Below are positions 5,166 to 5,600 of a DNA stretch of 5,600 bases, piece after piece. The notes beneath the pieces are model-generated. The model was given only the letters and a program-made list of their open reading frames with translations. It was not told the DNA's origin and made no database searches. The position numbers were made by a program, and so were the translations under genes. Location of the stretch: positions 1 to 5,600 of the forward strand of contig CAMLET010000242.1 in assembly GCA_946479125.1 (NCBI GenBank), read 5' to 3'. Source of the stretch: an uncultured Flavobacteriales bacterium. GTDB taxonomy: Bacteria > Bacteroidota > Bacteroidia > Flavobacteriales > Crocinitomicaceae. Positions within the stretch are counted from its first letter, which is position 1; each line of letters begins with the position of its first letter.

Positions 5166-5600
5166 ATGTTACACAATCTAAGTTTACAGCATTCACTCTT
5201 TTGCTCTTTTTTGGGCGAGTTGAGAGATATTGAAATTCAGCAAGACCCAATGCGTTTTCGTAGAAATTTAGAACGGATTGGTGAGGTGATGGCTTTAGAG
5301 ATCAGTAAAAAACTGGAATATCAGATTCGCGAGGTGAATACACCTTTGGGAGTTGCGGACGTTCCTTTTTTGAAACGACAACCCGTTTTGGCAACCATTC
5401 TTCGTGCTGGGTTACCCTTGCACCAAGGATTACTGAATTATTTCGATCGTGCGGAAAGTGCTTTTATCTCCGCATACAGAAAACATACAACGGCTGAAGA
5501 CTTTGATATTCATGTAGAATATATGGCCGCTCCTTCTCTGGATGGAAAAACGGTAATTATTTCCGACCCAATGCTGGCAACCGGAAGTTCAATGGTAATG
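5166..5600 (+). CDS. upp: Uracil phosphoribosyltransferase, 3' end beyond the window
   Basis: The first 145 codons of Upp, which makes UMP from uracil and PRPP in pyrimidine salvage in the cytosol. Recognised by PMRFRRNLERIGEVMALEIS (28-47), the substrate-loop strand ATILRAGLPLHQGLL (76-90) matching the ILRAGL motif of the family, AYRKH (103-107) and the PRPP-binding loop IISDPMLATGSSM (131-143) with acidic D134. The family is about 210 residues, so about 65-70 residues, including the C-terminal uracil-binding part, lie outside. ATG 5166 is the first start in the frame that fits the family's N-terminus; no clear Shine-Dalgarno site precedes it. No convincing TAnnTTTG box is seen; TTTCTTTG at 5123-5130 is one mismatch away but lacks a -33 TTG. 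Confidence 0.93.
   Translation, partial: MLHNLSLQHSLFCSFLGELRDIEIQQDPMRFRRNLERIGEVMALEISKKLEYQIREVNTPLGVADVPFLKRQPVLATILRAGLPLHQGLLNYFDRAESAFISAYRKHTTAEDFDIHVEYMAAPSLDGKTVIISDPMLATGSSMVM

Overview
The window looks like the end of a draft contig from a Bacteroidota bacterium, most likely Flavobacteriales-like (the closest group I can suggest is Fluviicola/Crocinitomicaceae, from memory and not proven). The reasons are an AT-rich composition, TAnnTTTG-type -7 promoter boxes, little sign of Shine-Dalgarno sites, and proteins of typical Bacteroidota type (SiaB-like kinase, MsbA-like exporter with an LSVGQ signature, Bacteroidota-style Upp). Bases 1-17 are Illumina TruSeq adapter, not genome, so the left edge is an assembly artefact.

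Layout from left to right: (1) a SiaB-family kinase gene on the minus strand, cut off at the adapter, with its own promoter; (2) a 262-bp spacer (464-725) packed with an array of 15 in-phase 7-bp units (GAGTTAY), followed by 5 inverted units and a -7 box almost touching the next start codon; (3) a two-gene plus-strand operon, a class I SAM methyltransferase and a ZIP-family metal transporter, overlapping by 8 bp; (4) a 124-bp convergent spacer (2200-2323) with a REP-like palindrome and another 5 heptamers; (5) a two-gene minus-strand operon, read from right to left: an ABC exporter (fused membrane and ATPase domains) overlapping by 20 bp with a signal-less substrate-binding-protein-like gene; (6) a 213-bp divergent spacer (4953-5165) with a different 7-bp-period array and perhaps a third one; (7) the first 145 codons of upp (uracil phosphoribosyltransferase), running off the right edge.

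The genes are ordinary household and transport genes and do not form one recognisable pathway. The unusual signal is in the spacers. All three contain short tandem arrays with a 7-bp period, built from at least two unrelated words. The GAGTTAY family occurs in both orientations, occupies the place where a -33 element would be expected in one promoter, and abuts a stop codon elsewhere. This resembles the heptameric STRR repeats described in heterocystous cyanobacteria, here in what appears to be a Bacteroidota genome.
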